A stretch of DNA of 64,000 bases, from NCBI GenBank assembly GCA_945870465.1, contig CAMBSS010000001.1:1-64000 (forward strand), given 5' to 3'. The DNA comes from Bordetella parapertussis (GTDB lineage: Bacteria; Pseudomonadota; Gammaproteobacteria; Burkholderiales; SG8-41). This document shows positions 9,081 through 16,971 of this stretch, one piece after another; the stretch's first letter is position 1, and each line of letters starts with the position of its first letter. Made by a program: the position numbers and the translations under genes. Under the pieces are notes generated by a model, which was given only the letters and a program-made list of their open reading frames with translations, ran no database searches and was not told the origin of the DNA.

Positions 9081-9122
9081 CGCCGCCGGCAGAAAACCGG
9101 CAGTTCAGTCCACCGGGAAGCC

Positions 9123-10541
9123 ATGCAAAACGCACGCACGCTGTTCGACAAAATCTGGGACCGTCACGTCATCACGCAGCGCGATGACGGCACGGCGCTG
9201 CTCTACATCGACCGCAATTTCATACACGAAGGGCCTTTTTACGCGTTCGACGGGCTGCGTCGCGACGGTCGCGGCATACGCCGGCCGCTCAAGCAGATCG
9301 CCGTTACAGACCATTACGTGCCCACGCTCGATCGCGCGCGCGGTATCGAGGCGGTGCGCGATCCGGAAGCGCGCGTCGTCATCGAGCGCCTGGCGGCCAA
9401 CACGCGCGAGTTCGGCATCCCGTTCATCGGCATGAACGATCCGCGCCAGGGCATCATGCACGTGGTCGGGGCCGGGCTTGGACTTGCGCAGCCGGGCATG
9501 ATCATGACGGCCTCCGATTCGCACGTCACCACCAATGGCGCGTTCGGCGTGTTCTCATTCGGCGTTGGCGCATCGGAAGTGAAACACGTGTTCGCCACCC
9601 AGACGTTGTGGCAGCGCAAACCGGGCAAACTGCGCGTCACCATCGACGGCACGCTGGGGCCCGGCGTTGCCGCCAAGGACATCATACTGGCGATCATCGC
9701 GAAACTGACGATCAGCGGCGGCAGCGGCCGCGTCGTCGAGTACACGGGGTCGACCATACGCGGCATGACGATGGAGCAGCGCATGACGATATGCAACATG
9801 TCGATCGAGCTGGGCGCGCGCTCCGGCATCATCGCGCCCGACGACACGACCTACGCTTACCTCGAGGGCCGCGAGTTCGCGCCGCGCGGCGATGCCTGGG
9901 GCAAGGCACTCGCGGCATGGCGCTCGCTGCCGTCGGATGCCGATGCGGTTTACGACCGCGAAGTCGAGTTCGATGCCGCAAGCATCGCACCCATGGTGAC
10001 ATGGGGCACGGTGCCCGGCGACGCGCTGCCAATTACCGGCACGGTGCCCGCGCCGTCGGCGGCCGCCAGCGAGGCTCAACGCGCGCACATCCTGCGCGCA
10101 CTTGAATACATGGGCCTCGAGGCCGGGACGCGGCTCGCCGACATTGCGATCGACCGCGTGTTTATCGGCACCTGCACCAATGGACGCCTGGACGACCTGC
10201 GCGCCGCCGCGGCGGTGGCCAAAGGCAGGCGCGCGGTGGTGCCCGCCTTCGTCGTGCCCGGATCGGGCGACGTCAAGCGGCGCGCCGAGGCCGAAGGACT
10301 CGATAAGATATTCATCGCAGCGGGGTTTGAATGGCGCGACGCGGGCTGTTCGATGTGCGTGGGCGCCAACGGCGACATCGTGCCGGCCGGCGAGCGCTGC
10401 GCCTCGACTTCGCCGCGCAATTTCGAGAACCGCCAGGGACGCGGCGCGCGCACGCACCTCGTCAGCCCGGCAATGGCCGCCGCCGCAGCCGTCACCGGCA
10501 AACTGACAGATGTGCGCACGCTCGCCGGCGGGGTGTCGTGA
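9123..10541 (+). CDS. 3-isopropylmalate dehydratase-like hydro-lyase, large subunit
   Basis: This 472-residue protein of the aconitase superfamily matches LeuC in length. The three cysteines that hold the [4Fe-4S] cluster are visible: Cys351 in GTCTNGRL and Cys409/Cys412 in AGCSMCVGANGD. The signature ASDSHVTTNGAFGVFSFG is present, but LeuC proteins usually have SDSHTSTHGAFG, so two active-site-region residues differ. The enzyme would dehydrate and rehydrate a 2- or 3-hydroxy diacid in the cytoplasm. No leuB or leuA is nearby and a Bug gene is directly upstream, so a catabolic substrate (for example a dimethylmalate or citramalate type) seems more likely than leucine synthesis; that is inference. 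Confidence 0.85.
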   Translation: MQNARTLFDKIWDRHVITQRDDGTALLYIDRNFIHEGPFYAFDGLRRDGRGIRRPLKQIAVTDHYVPTLDRARGIEAVRDPEARVVIERLAANTREFGIPFIGMNDPRQGIMHVVGAGLGLAQPGMIMTASDSHVTTNGAFGVFSFGVGASEVKHVFATQTLWQRKPGKLRVTIDGTLGPGVAAKDIILAIIAKLTISGGSGRVVEYTGSTIRGMTMEQRMTICNMSIELGARSGIIAPDDTTYAYLEGREFAPRGDAWGKALAAWRSLPSDADAVYDREVEFDAASIAPMVTWGTVPGDALPITGTVPAPSAAASEAQRAHILRALEYMGLEAGTRLADIAIDRVFIGTCTNGRLDDLRAAAAVAKGRRAVVPAFVVPGSGDVKRRAEAEGLDKIFIAAGFEWRDAGCSMCVGANGDIVPAGERCASTSPRNFENRQGRGARTHLVSPAMAAAAAVTGKLTDVRTLAGGVS

Positions 10542-11179
10542 TGGAAGCGTTCGTCACAGTCAGCGGCATCGCGGCGCCGGTGGACCAGCCGGATATCAAC
10601 ACCGACATGCTGATTCCGGTGCGTTTTCTGCGCAAGCCGCTGTCGTCGGGCTATCGCAATTATCTTTTTTTCAACCAGCGTTTCAACGCCGACGGCACAC
10701 CAAAGGCCGATTTCATCCTGAACCGGGAACCGTACAGCCGAGCGAAGATCCTGGTGACCGGCGCCAACTTCGGCAGCGGTTCAACGCGCGAAGGTGCCAT
10801 CTACGCGCTGCTCGACTTCGGCGTGCGCGCCACCATTGCGTCCCGCTTCGGCCCCTTTCAGATGACCAACAGCTATCAGAACGGCCTGCTGCCGGTGGTG
10901 CTGCCCGAAGACGTGGTGCGCCACCTGAGCGCGCAACTGCATGCGTCGCCCGGCGCCGAAATCACGATAGACCTGCCGCAGCAGACGGTGACCGGCCCCG
11001 ATGGCCAGACCTACACGTTTGACATCGAGCCGTCGCGCAAGGAGCAGCTGCTGAACGGGCTGGACGACATCGGCATCACCAGCCGCTATGCCGATGAAAT
11101 CGCGGCATTCGAAAAAGGCATGGATGCCGAGAGCCCGTGGCTCACCGGCGATGCTCTGGAGCCGCTGGTGCAGAAATGA
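10541..11179 (+). CDS. 3-isopropylmalate dehydratase-like hydro-lyase, small subunit
   Basis: This 212-residue swivel domain of the aconitase family has the opening PDINTDMLIPVRFLRK, then NFGSGSTREGAIYALLDFGV, then SRFGPFQMTNSYQNGLLPV, which correspond to the LeuD segments NFGCGSSREHAPWAL and FxxNxxxxGLLP. The ATG at 10541 shares its A with the TGA stop of the large subunit, so the two are translationally coupled, as expected for a 1:1 complex. LeuD's GCGSSREHA has become GSGSTREGA. This supports a substrate different from isopropylmalate, in line with the altered large subunit. Confidence 0.86.
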   Translation: MEAFVTVSGIAAPVDQPDINTDMLIPVRFLRKPLSSGYRNYLFFNQRFNADGTPKADFILNREPYSRAKILVTGANFGSGSTREGAIYALLDFGVRATIASRFGPFQMTNSYQNGLLPVVLPEDVVRHLSAQLHASPGAEITIDLPQQTVTGPDGQTYTFDIEPSRKEQLLNGLDDIGITSRYADEIAAFEKGMDAESPWLTGDALEPLVQK

Positions 11180-11188
11180 ACGTACGCT

Positions 11189-11204
11189 GCAGGCCGAAGC
11201 CTGC
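11189..11204. terminator. GCAGGC-CGAA-GCCTGC hairpin between convergent genes
   Basis: This is a perfect 6-bp stem with a CGAA loop in the 33-nt gap between the convergent hydro-lyase small subunit and the hydroxyacid oxidase. No T-tract follows on either strand, so it is only a weak candidate for a bidirectional terminator. Confidence 0.3.
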
Positions 11205-11212
11205 GCGGGACT

Positions 11213-12385
11213 CTACATCGCCGGATGGCGACGCGCGAAGATATGCGGACCGATTTCGGAAACCCGCCGCGCGCCTACGTAGCCGAAGCTCCGCTCCATT
11301 TCGTCCGCAAGTATCTTGATCGCCCTCGCGGCGCCCGCCTGCCCGCCGCAGGCCGTGCCGTAAAGCGTCGCCCTGCCGACCAGCACCATCTTGGCACCGA
11401 GTGCCAGCGCCTTGACGATGTCGCTGCCGCGGCGGATGCCGCTGTCGAGTATGACCGTGCAGCGGTCGCCGACCGCCTCCACGATCTCGGGAAGGATGTC
11501 GATGGTCGCTACGGCGCTGTCGAAGGCGCGTCCGCCGTGATTCGATACGATCACGCCATCGGCTCCCGCATCGACGGCGGCCCGCGCCTGATCGCCGCTC
11601 AGAATGCTCTTCACAATCAACTGCCGCGGCCAGAAGTCGCGGAATTTACGAATGTGTTCCCACGTCATCGCCTGGAACGCCTTCGGCCGCGTCCTGCTTT
11701 TGCCGTCGAGGATCGTATGGCGGTAGCGCTCGGGAAAGTTGGCGTTCGTGGGCATGCCTTCGTTCATGAGGTATTTGCGCATCACGCGCCACATCCAGGC
11801 GGGATGCATCGCCATGTCCACCGCCGCTGTCACGTTGGGTTTGAACGGAAAGGAGTAGCCGTTGCGCTCGTTGTGCTCGCGCCCGCGGCCCGGCGCGGCG
11901 TCGATCGTAACGACCAGCGCCTCCCAACCGAGGTCGCGCGCACGCGTGACCATTTCGTAGGAGCCCGCCTCATCCGCCCACGGATAAAGCTGGAACCACT
12001 TGCGCGCATCAGGCACTTTTTCGCTGACTTCTTCCATCGAGGTCAGCGCACCCGTGGCCAGCGTGAAAGGAATGCCCGCTGCGGCAGCGGCCCGCGCCAG
12101 TTCCAGCTCGCCCTGATACCACATCAATCCGGCACTGCCCGTGGGAGCGATCCCGAACGGCAGTTCGATGCGTTTGCCGAAGATCTCGGTGCCGAGGTCG
12201 CGCGTCGACCAGTCGTTGAGAAAGCCCGTGCGCAGCTTGATGCGCTGAAATGCCGCGCGGTTTTCCTCCAGCGAAATTCCGTCTTCGGTGCCCTTGTCGA
12301 CGTATTCAAAGACGCCTTTAGGCAGGCGGCGCTGCGCGGCCGCGCGCAGATCGAAGATGTTGTAGCAGCGATCCAGGTTTGTCAT
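11213..12385 (-). CDS. FMN-dependent alpha-hydroxy acid oxidase/dehydrogenase
   Basis: This 390-residue FMN TIM-barrel enzyme is of the lactate dehydrogenase LldD / glycolate oxidase / mandelate dehydrogenase family. Visible are APTGSAGLMWYQGE near residue 80, WFQLYPW, the catalytic histidine His283 in VSNHGGR, and the phosphate-binding end ILDSGIRRGSDIVKALALGA. Family members oxidise an L-2-hydroxy acid to the 2-oxo acid. The usual SNHGGRQLD is SNHGGRAFD here, which may alter the substrate pocket. It is the second gene of a two-gene unit: its start is 6 nt downstream of the stop of the SDR gene at 12392-13183. The substrate is not assignable. Confidence 0.88.
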   Translation of the reverse strand: MTNLDRCYNIFDLRAAAQRRLPKGVFEYVDKGTEDGISLEENRAAFQRIKLRTGFLNDWSTRDLGTEIFGKRIELPFGIAPTGSAGLMWYQGELELARAAAAAGIPFTLATGALTSMEEVSEKVPDARKWFQLYPWADEAGSYEMVTRARDLGWEALVVTIDAAPGRGREHNERNGYSFPFKPNVTAAVDMAMHPAWMWRVMRKYLMNEGMPTNANFPERYRHTILDGKSRTRPKAFQAMTWEHIRKFRDFWPRQLIVKSILSGDQARAAVDAGADGVIVSNHGGRAFDSAVATIDILPEIVEAVGDRCTVILDSGIRRGSDIVKALALGAKMVLVGRATLYGTACGGQAGAARAIKILADEMERSFGYVGARRVSEIGPHIFARRHPAM

Positions 12386-12391
12386 CGCCGG

Positions 12392-13183
12392 TTAGTAATA
12401 GATGCCCGGTATCGAGCCGCCGTCGATGGAAATGCTCTGCCCCGTGATCGCCGATGCATGCGGCGAAGCGAGGAAAAGCACCATCGGCGCGATGTCCTTC
12501 GGCTCGACGAGGCGGCCGATGGGGAACTGCTTGATGAAGCTCTTCTCGGCCTCGGCCTCGCTCACGCCGAGCTCCTTCGCGCGGGCGGCGAGACGATTGG
12601 GGTAACGGTCGGTCTTGGTGAAGGGCGGGTGGACGGTGTTTGCCGTAATGCCCTGGGCCGCCACCGTCAGGCTGAACTGCTTGACGAAGGCGATGATGGA
12701 CGAATTGCCGAGCGCGCTGGGTAGCGCGGTGGAGCCGGCCTGGCGCGCGGCGCCGCCGCCGATGCAGATCACGCGACCGCGCCCTGACTTCCGCAGGTGC
12801 GGCAGCGCGGCGCGGACGCAACGCATATAGGCGAGCGTCTTGCCCTGCAGCCGTTCCATCAACCCGTCGTCGTCCAGCGTCTCGATGTTGCCGCTGATCG
12901 AAGTCGAAGCGTTGTTAACCAGCACGTCGAGCCCGCCGAAGGCGTCGACCGCCGCCTGCACCGCGCCGATACACCCTTCGGCGGTGAACAGATCCATCGC
13001 GACGGCCTTCGCCTTCACGCCCTTCGCCGCGATCTTCGCTTCCGCTTCCGCGAGCGCCGCTTTGTCGCGGCCGCAGATGGCGACGTTGGCGCCTTCCTCC
13101 GCGAAGGCCAGCGCAATGCCGAGACCCACCCCGCGGTTGCCGCCGGTGACCAATACTGACTTGCCCTTCAGATCGAGATTCAT
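12392..13183 (-). CDS. SDR-family protein lacking the canonical YxxxK motif
   Basis: This 263-residue Rossmann protein has the cofactor motif TGGNRGVGLGIA at the N-terminus, VLVNNAS in the middle, and a C-terminus (QSISIDGGSIPG) typical of classical short-chain dehydrogenases. In the segment where these enzymes carry Tyr-x-x-x-Lys it reads GSTALPSALGNSSIIAF, with no tyrosine or lysine. It may therefore be a binding or structural homologue, or use other residues. The ribosome site AAAGGACG precedes the ATG. It is followed after 6 nt by the hydroxyacid oxidase and is probably co-transcribed with it. Confidence 0.8.
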   Translation of the reverse strand: MNLDLKGKSVLVTGGNRGVGLGIALAFAEEGANVAICGRDKAALAEAEAKIAAKGVKAKAVAMDLFTAEGCIGAVQAAVDAFGGLDVLVNNASTSISGNIETLDDDGLMERLQGKTLAYMRCVRAALPHLRKSGRGRVICIGGGAARQAGSTALPSALGNSSIIAFVKQFSLTVAAQGITANTVHPPFTKTDRYPNRLAARAKELGVSEAEAEKSFIKQFPIGRLVEPKDIAPMVLFLASPHASAITGQSISIDGGSIPGIYY

Positions 13184-13340
13184 GTCCTGCGTCCTTTCGT
13201 TTTATTGTGCTCAATGATGCACGCCACGCACGACGTTCTGCCGTTTTTGAGGCGCAGCAGGATGCAGAGTCTATCGTAACCTTGCCCTTGCCGCGCTCCC
13301 GCGCACGACGCTAATTGTGGCTGTTCCGGGAAGACATATA

Positions 13341-14654
13341 ATGCTTCTTATGCTTGCAGACCGTTATGACCTCCCGCTGTCCACTGCCTCGACCGCCGCA
13401 CGCGACGCCTATGCAGAGGGCTTCGATCTGGCGCTCACCGTGTATCCCGGTGCAGCCGAGGCTTTCGACCGTGCGCTCGCCGCCGACCCGGGATTCGCCA
13501 TTGCGCACGCGGGCAAGGCCCAGATCCTGATGCGTGAAGGCAAGGCCGCTCAAGCACGAGCGGCCCTGGCAGCGGCCAACGGTGTCGCCGCCGGCGTGTC
13601 CGCAAGAGAGGCGGGACATATCCGCTTCTTCGACCTTGCGTACTCGGGCCAGAGCGATGCGGCCATCGCCGCCCTGCATGCCCATCTGGCCGAGTGGCCG
13701 CGCGATGCACTGATGGTAGCGACGGCCGCGAATCCTAACGGTCTCATCGGCAGCTCGGGCCGCGTCGGCAACAAGCGGCAGAACGCGCAGTTGCTCGACC
13801 GTCTCGCCCCGCATTACGGCGACGATTACTGGTTCCTGTCCTATCACGCGATCGCCCTCGGCGAGGACGGCCGTGTCGCGGAGGCCCGGCCGAAGATCGA
13901 ACGCTCCGTCCTTTTGAACCAAAAGAACGCGCATTGCGCGCATGGCGTCGCGCACGTCTGCTACGAAAGCGGCGATGCGGATGGCGGCCGCGGCTTCCTC
14001 TCCTCCTGGCTGCGCAACTATCCGCGCGATGCGGCGTTCCACGGACATTTAAGCTGGCATCTCGCCCTGCTCGAGCTGGGCGCGGGCCACTGGACGGCGG
14101 CGCAGCAACTCTACCAGGACGCCATCGCGCCCGACCGGCACCCGGGCGGGCCGCAACAGAAAACGTGGGACGGCGTCGCGTTTCTCTGGCGCGCCGAGCT
14201 GGCCGGCCAGCCACGAAACGATGCCGCATGGCGCACTCTCCACGAATACGCCGGGAGCAATCTGCCGCGGCCAGGCGCCGGACTCGCGGATCTGCATGTC
14301 ATTCTCGCTAACGCGGTGATGCGCGATGACGCCGCGCTGGCTGCCCGCACCCGGCAAATTGATGAGCTCGCACGCGAAAGCCGCTACCCGTCCGGCTCCT
14401 ACGTGCCTGAGCTCGCGCGCGGCTTCCTGGCTTTCGAACGCGGGGACTATGCGGCAGCGATTGCTGCGCTCGCCCCGCTGGCGCGGCAAAGCGAACGCAT
14501 CGGCGGCAGCCGCGCGCAGCATGACCTCATCGAGTTCACATTGCTCAAGGCCTACCTCAATGCCGGCCTGCTCGAAGAGGCGCGCCAGTTACTCGCTACG
14601 CGCAGGCCCGGGGCCGCGGGAGTTTCGGTGGCGGGCGCCGCGGCGCTAAACTGA
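13341..14654 (+). CDS. TPR-repeat protein, TTC38-like
   Basis: This 437-residue, all-helical, alanine-rich protein has TPR-like spacing: AEAFDRALAADPGFAIAHAG near residue 35, then successive AxxxLxxAxxxAP units. The central segment NAHCAHGVAHVCYESGD and HGHLSWHLALLELG are hallmarks I associate with the tetratricopeptide-repeat 38 family. Its molecular function is not established beyond protein-scaffold folds. The start is chosen at ATG 13341 (GGGAAG upstream); the frame is also open to a GTG at 13317. There is no signal peptide. It is divergent from the SDR gene and convergent with the GST gene, so it is probably a single transcription unit. Confidence 0.72.
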   Translation: MLLMLADRYDLPLSTASTAARDAYAEGFDLALTVYPGAAEAFDRALAADPGFAIAHAGKAQILMREGKAAQARAALAAANGVAAGVSAREAGHIRFFDLAYSGQSDAAIAALHAHLAEWPRDALMVATAANPNGLIGSSGRVGNKRQNAQLLDRLAPHYGDDYWFLSYHAIALGEDGRVAEARPKIERSVLLNQKNAHCAHGVAHVCYESGDADGGRGFLSSWLRNYPRDAAFHGHLSWHLALLELGAGHWTAAQQLYQDAIAPDRHPGGPQQKTWDGVAFLWRAELAGQPRNDAAWRTLHEYAGSNLPRPGAGLADLHVILANAVMRDDAALAARTRQIDELARESRYPSGSYVPELARGFLAFERGDYAAAIAALAPLARQSERIGGSRAQHDLIEFTLLKAYLNAGLLEEARQLLATRRPGAAGVSVAGAAALN

Positions 14655-14672
14655 CTTACCGTCGCACATCGC

Positions 14673-15329
14673 TCAGCCGCGCGAGACAATCTCCTGTAGT
14701 CGCTTCGCGTTGACCTTTACTACATGCTCCTGATAAGCCGGGCGTGCCGCCAGCCGGTCGTACCACGAGCGTACGTTGGGATGCGCCCCCAGCGCTGCTT
14801 TGGGCGTCCAGTTGAACCAGCGGTCCGTCAGCGATCCCGCCGGCATATCGGCCATCGTGAACTTGTCACCGCACAGGTACTGCCGCCCGGCAAGATGCCG
14901 CTCGAGGATGTCCAGCCATTGCACCTGCGCCTTGGCCGCGGCCGCGATGGCAGCGGGGCTTCTCTTGGCTTCTGGGCCAAAATAATTCTGCAGGTAGATG
15001 CTGTTGAAGCCGGCGAAGTTGAGCGAGCTCCAGTCCATCCACTTCTCCGCATCGGCGCGCTCGCGCGGTGTTGCGGGACACAGATTGCCGAGGCTGTGCT
15101 TCATGCAGAGGTAGCGTATTACCGCGCCCGATTCCCAAAGCGTCCAGCCGTCGTCCTCCTCAAGAGTCGGCAGCCGCCCGTTCGGGTTCTTGCGCCGGTA
15201 CTCGGGGTCGTCATTGCCGCCGAACTCCCCGCCCCAGTCGATGCGCTCGTGCGCGATCCCGAGTTCGCCTATGCACCACATCGCCTTGATGACGTTCGAG
15301 CCGTCGGCGCGCCCCCATATTTTCAGCAT
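14673..15329 (-). CDS. Glutathione S-transferase family protein
   Basis: This 218-residue protein has an N-terminal thioredoxin-like half and an all-helical C-terminal half. The glutathione-binding segment NPNGRLPTLEEDD and the WESGAVIRYL helix start are clear, near residues 49-75. The C-terminal part has the N-capping segment KFTMADMPAGS. The family conjugates glutathione to electrophiles or has peroxidase or isomerase activity. The N-terminal active-site region reads GRADGSNVIK, with Ser rather than Cys. A similar but distinct paralogue lies at 48781. It stands alone on the minus strand, convergent with the TPR gene. Confidence 0.88.
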   Translation of the reverse strand: MLKIWGRADGSNVIKAMWCIGELGIAHERIDWGGEFGGNDDPEYRRKNPNGRLPTLEEDDGWTLWESGAVIRYLCMKHSLGNLCPATPRERADAEKWMDWSSLNFAGFNSIYLQNYFGPEAKRSPAAIAAAAKAQVQWLDILERHLAGRQYLCGDKFTMADMPAGSLTDRWFNWTPKAALGAHPNVRSWYDRLAARPAYQEHVVKVNAKRLQEIVSRG

Positions 15330-15370
15330 GTCGTCCCTCCTGTTTTTGTTGAGTTCCTGCGGAGTATACC

Positions 15371-15512
15371 CAATGGTGCTTCATCTGCTCACCTTGCCCA
15401 CTGGCACCATGCCCCAATGGATCAGTAATGCGCAAACCGCAGCCGTCATCGCAGTGCACAGACCGCAGTCGAGCATGACCGCGCCGGCTACTACGAACGC
15501 GATTGACGCGGC
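15371..15512 (-). pseudogene. Deleted partial copy of the MFS transporter gene 3' end
   Basis: This stretch nearly duplicates two separated parts of the complete MFS gene downstream: the terminal part (about 16963-17044) and an internal part (about 17200-17265), joined directly. The joint falls at CATCGCA, which occurs in the intact gene at both 17038-17044 and 17200-17206, so a 162-bp stretch has been lost between 7-bp direct repeats. The loss is a multiple of three. The residual frame still reads the MFS end, ALLIHWGMVPVGKVSR. It lacks about 340 N-terminal residues, has no start of its own, and lies between the GST and MATE genes. Confidence 0.85.
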
Positions 15513-15526
15513 CCAAAAACTCCGCA

Positions 15527-16849
15527 CTAGATCGCGCCAACCACCCGCGGCACCCACCACCACTGCAGCAGTCCACGCAGCCCGAGAAAAGTCGCCACCG
15601 CGGCCCACAACCCGGCATTGCCGAACTGCGGCGCGAGCCCGAATAGCACGCCGAGGAAGACGGCGAAGGCGAGCAGCACAATGTTGCGCATCGGCCGCGT
15701 GCGCGTCGCCGCCAGATAGACGCCGTCGTAGCAGTACGCCCAGACCGAGATCAGCGGCATCAGCGCCGGCCACAGCAGCCAGGTCTCGGCCTGGGCGCGC
15801 ACCTCGGGCTGGCTGGTGAGCAGGGCGATGATCGCGCTTCCGGCGACAAGGTAGATCGCGCTGTTCGCGGCACCCACCGCGAACGACCAGCCCAGCACCG
15901 CACGCATGCCGCGGTGAAATCCTGCGCGGTCACGCCGGCCCGCCGATTCGCCGAGTATCGCCTCGGCGGCGTGGGCCAGCCCGTCCAGTCCGAAGGAGGT
16001 AAACATCAGGAAGGTATGCAGCACCTGGTTCGCCGCCAGCGGCAGGTCGCCAAGGCGGGCACTCTGCGCCATGAACAGCGCCATCACCGACACCACGCAG
16101 AAGGTGCGCAGCACCAGGTCGCCGTTGATTGCCAGCATACGCAGCAGCCGCTCGCGGTCGATCAGAGGGGCCCGTTGCGCGGCGGCCGGCAGCCGGCGCA
16201 GGGCGCGGGCCACGCAGAGCATGCCGGCTGCGAATCCGGCGTATTCGGCGATGAGCGAGGCGGCGGCAACGCCTGGCACGCCCCAGCCAAAGCCGTGGAC
16301 GAACAGCACGCTGAGCACGATGTTCGCGCCGTTGGTAACGACGAGCAGCCCCACCGGGGTGCGCGCATCACGCAGTCCATAGAGCCAGCCGACGATGGCA
16401 TAGCTGCCGAGCACCGCGGGCAGCGCCCAGACGCGGATCAGGAAATACTCGCGCGCATGATGCTCGACCGGCGCGCTGGCCTCGATCATCCACAGCGCCG
16501 CGTCGAGCAACGGCCGGTGCAGCAGGAGCAGCAGCGTACTGGCACCCAGTGCCAGCAGCAGCGCGCGCCCGATCATCGCGCGTACCTCGGCGACATTGCC
16601 GGCGCCGCGTGCCTGCGCCGTGGGACCGGTGGTGCCCATGCGCAGGCAGTTGAACAGGTGGTAAATGAAATTGAACAGCATGGCGCCAATGGCCACGGCG
16701 CCGATGTAATACGGCGCATCGAGATGGCCGACCACGGCCGTGTTGACCGCACCGAGCAGCGGCACCGACACGTTGGCGAGAATGATGGGCGCGGCCATCG
16801 CCCAGATCTGACGATGCAGGCCGGCGCTCGCGAATGGGGGGGCGCTCAC
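15527..16849 (-). CDS. MATE-family multidrug efflux transporter (DinF-like)
   Basis: This 440-residue integral membrane protein has about twelve hydrophobic segments in two related halves. The N-terminal pattern HRQIWAMAAPIILANVSVPL and LGAVNTAVVGHLD is typical of MATE/DinF proteins, as is the later LDGLAHAAEAILGESAGR with an acidic residue inside a helix. The family exports cationic drugs or metabolites in exchange for H+ or Na+. It is flanked by a complete MFS gene on one side and a truncated copy of that gene's end on the other, in the same orientation. It may therefore have been brought in by, or caught up in, a local duplication. Confidence 0.9.
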   Translation of the reverse strand: MSAPPFASAGLHRQIWAMAAPIILANVSVPLLGAVNTAVVGHLDAPYYIGAVAIGAMLFNFIYHLFNCLRMGTTGPTAQARGAGNVAEVRAMIGRALLLALGASTLLLLLHRPLLDAALWMIEASAPVEHHAREYFLIRVWALPAVLGSYAIVGWLYGLRDARTPVGLLVVTNGANIVLSVLFVHGFGWGVPGVAAASLIAEYAGFAAGMLCVARALRRLPAAAQRAPLIDRERLLRMLAINGDLVLRTFCVVSVMALFMAQSARLGDLPLAANQVLHTFLMFTSFGLDGLAHAAEAILGESAGRRDRAGFHRGMRAVLGWSFAVGAANSAIYLVAGSAIIALLTSQPEVRAQAETWLLWPALMPLISVWAYCYDGVYLAATRTRPMRNIVLLAFAVFLGVLFGLAPQFGNAGLWAAVATFLGLRGLLQWWWVPRVVGAI

Positions 16850-16971
16850 GGCACGCCGATTTTAGACGCCACCGCTGAGCCGCAGCGTGAAGAAAATTTT
16901 GGACAGGCCAGGATTTAACAAGTTTAAACGCGCTTCGGCGGTTTTTTTGTGTGATTCACCTTCAATGCGCT

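Noticed and set aside
10331..10540. Upstream 70-residue extension of the hydro-lyase small-subunit frame
   Set aside because: It lies entirely inside the large subunit gene; the ATG at 10541 is coupled to the large-subunit stop and starts a normal small subunit.
11225..12724. 499-codon + strand frame opposite the hydroxyacid oxidase and SDR genes
   Set aside because: It is antisense to two genes with intact catalytic or cofactor motifs, has the Arg/His-rich composition of a shadow frame in GC-rich DNA, and crosses the gene boundary.
16920..16955. AAACGCGCTTCGGCGG-TTTTTTT as a terminator
   Set aside because: The T-tract lies on the plus strand, where no gene ends nearby, and the stem has a bulge; not enough support.
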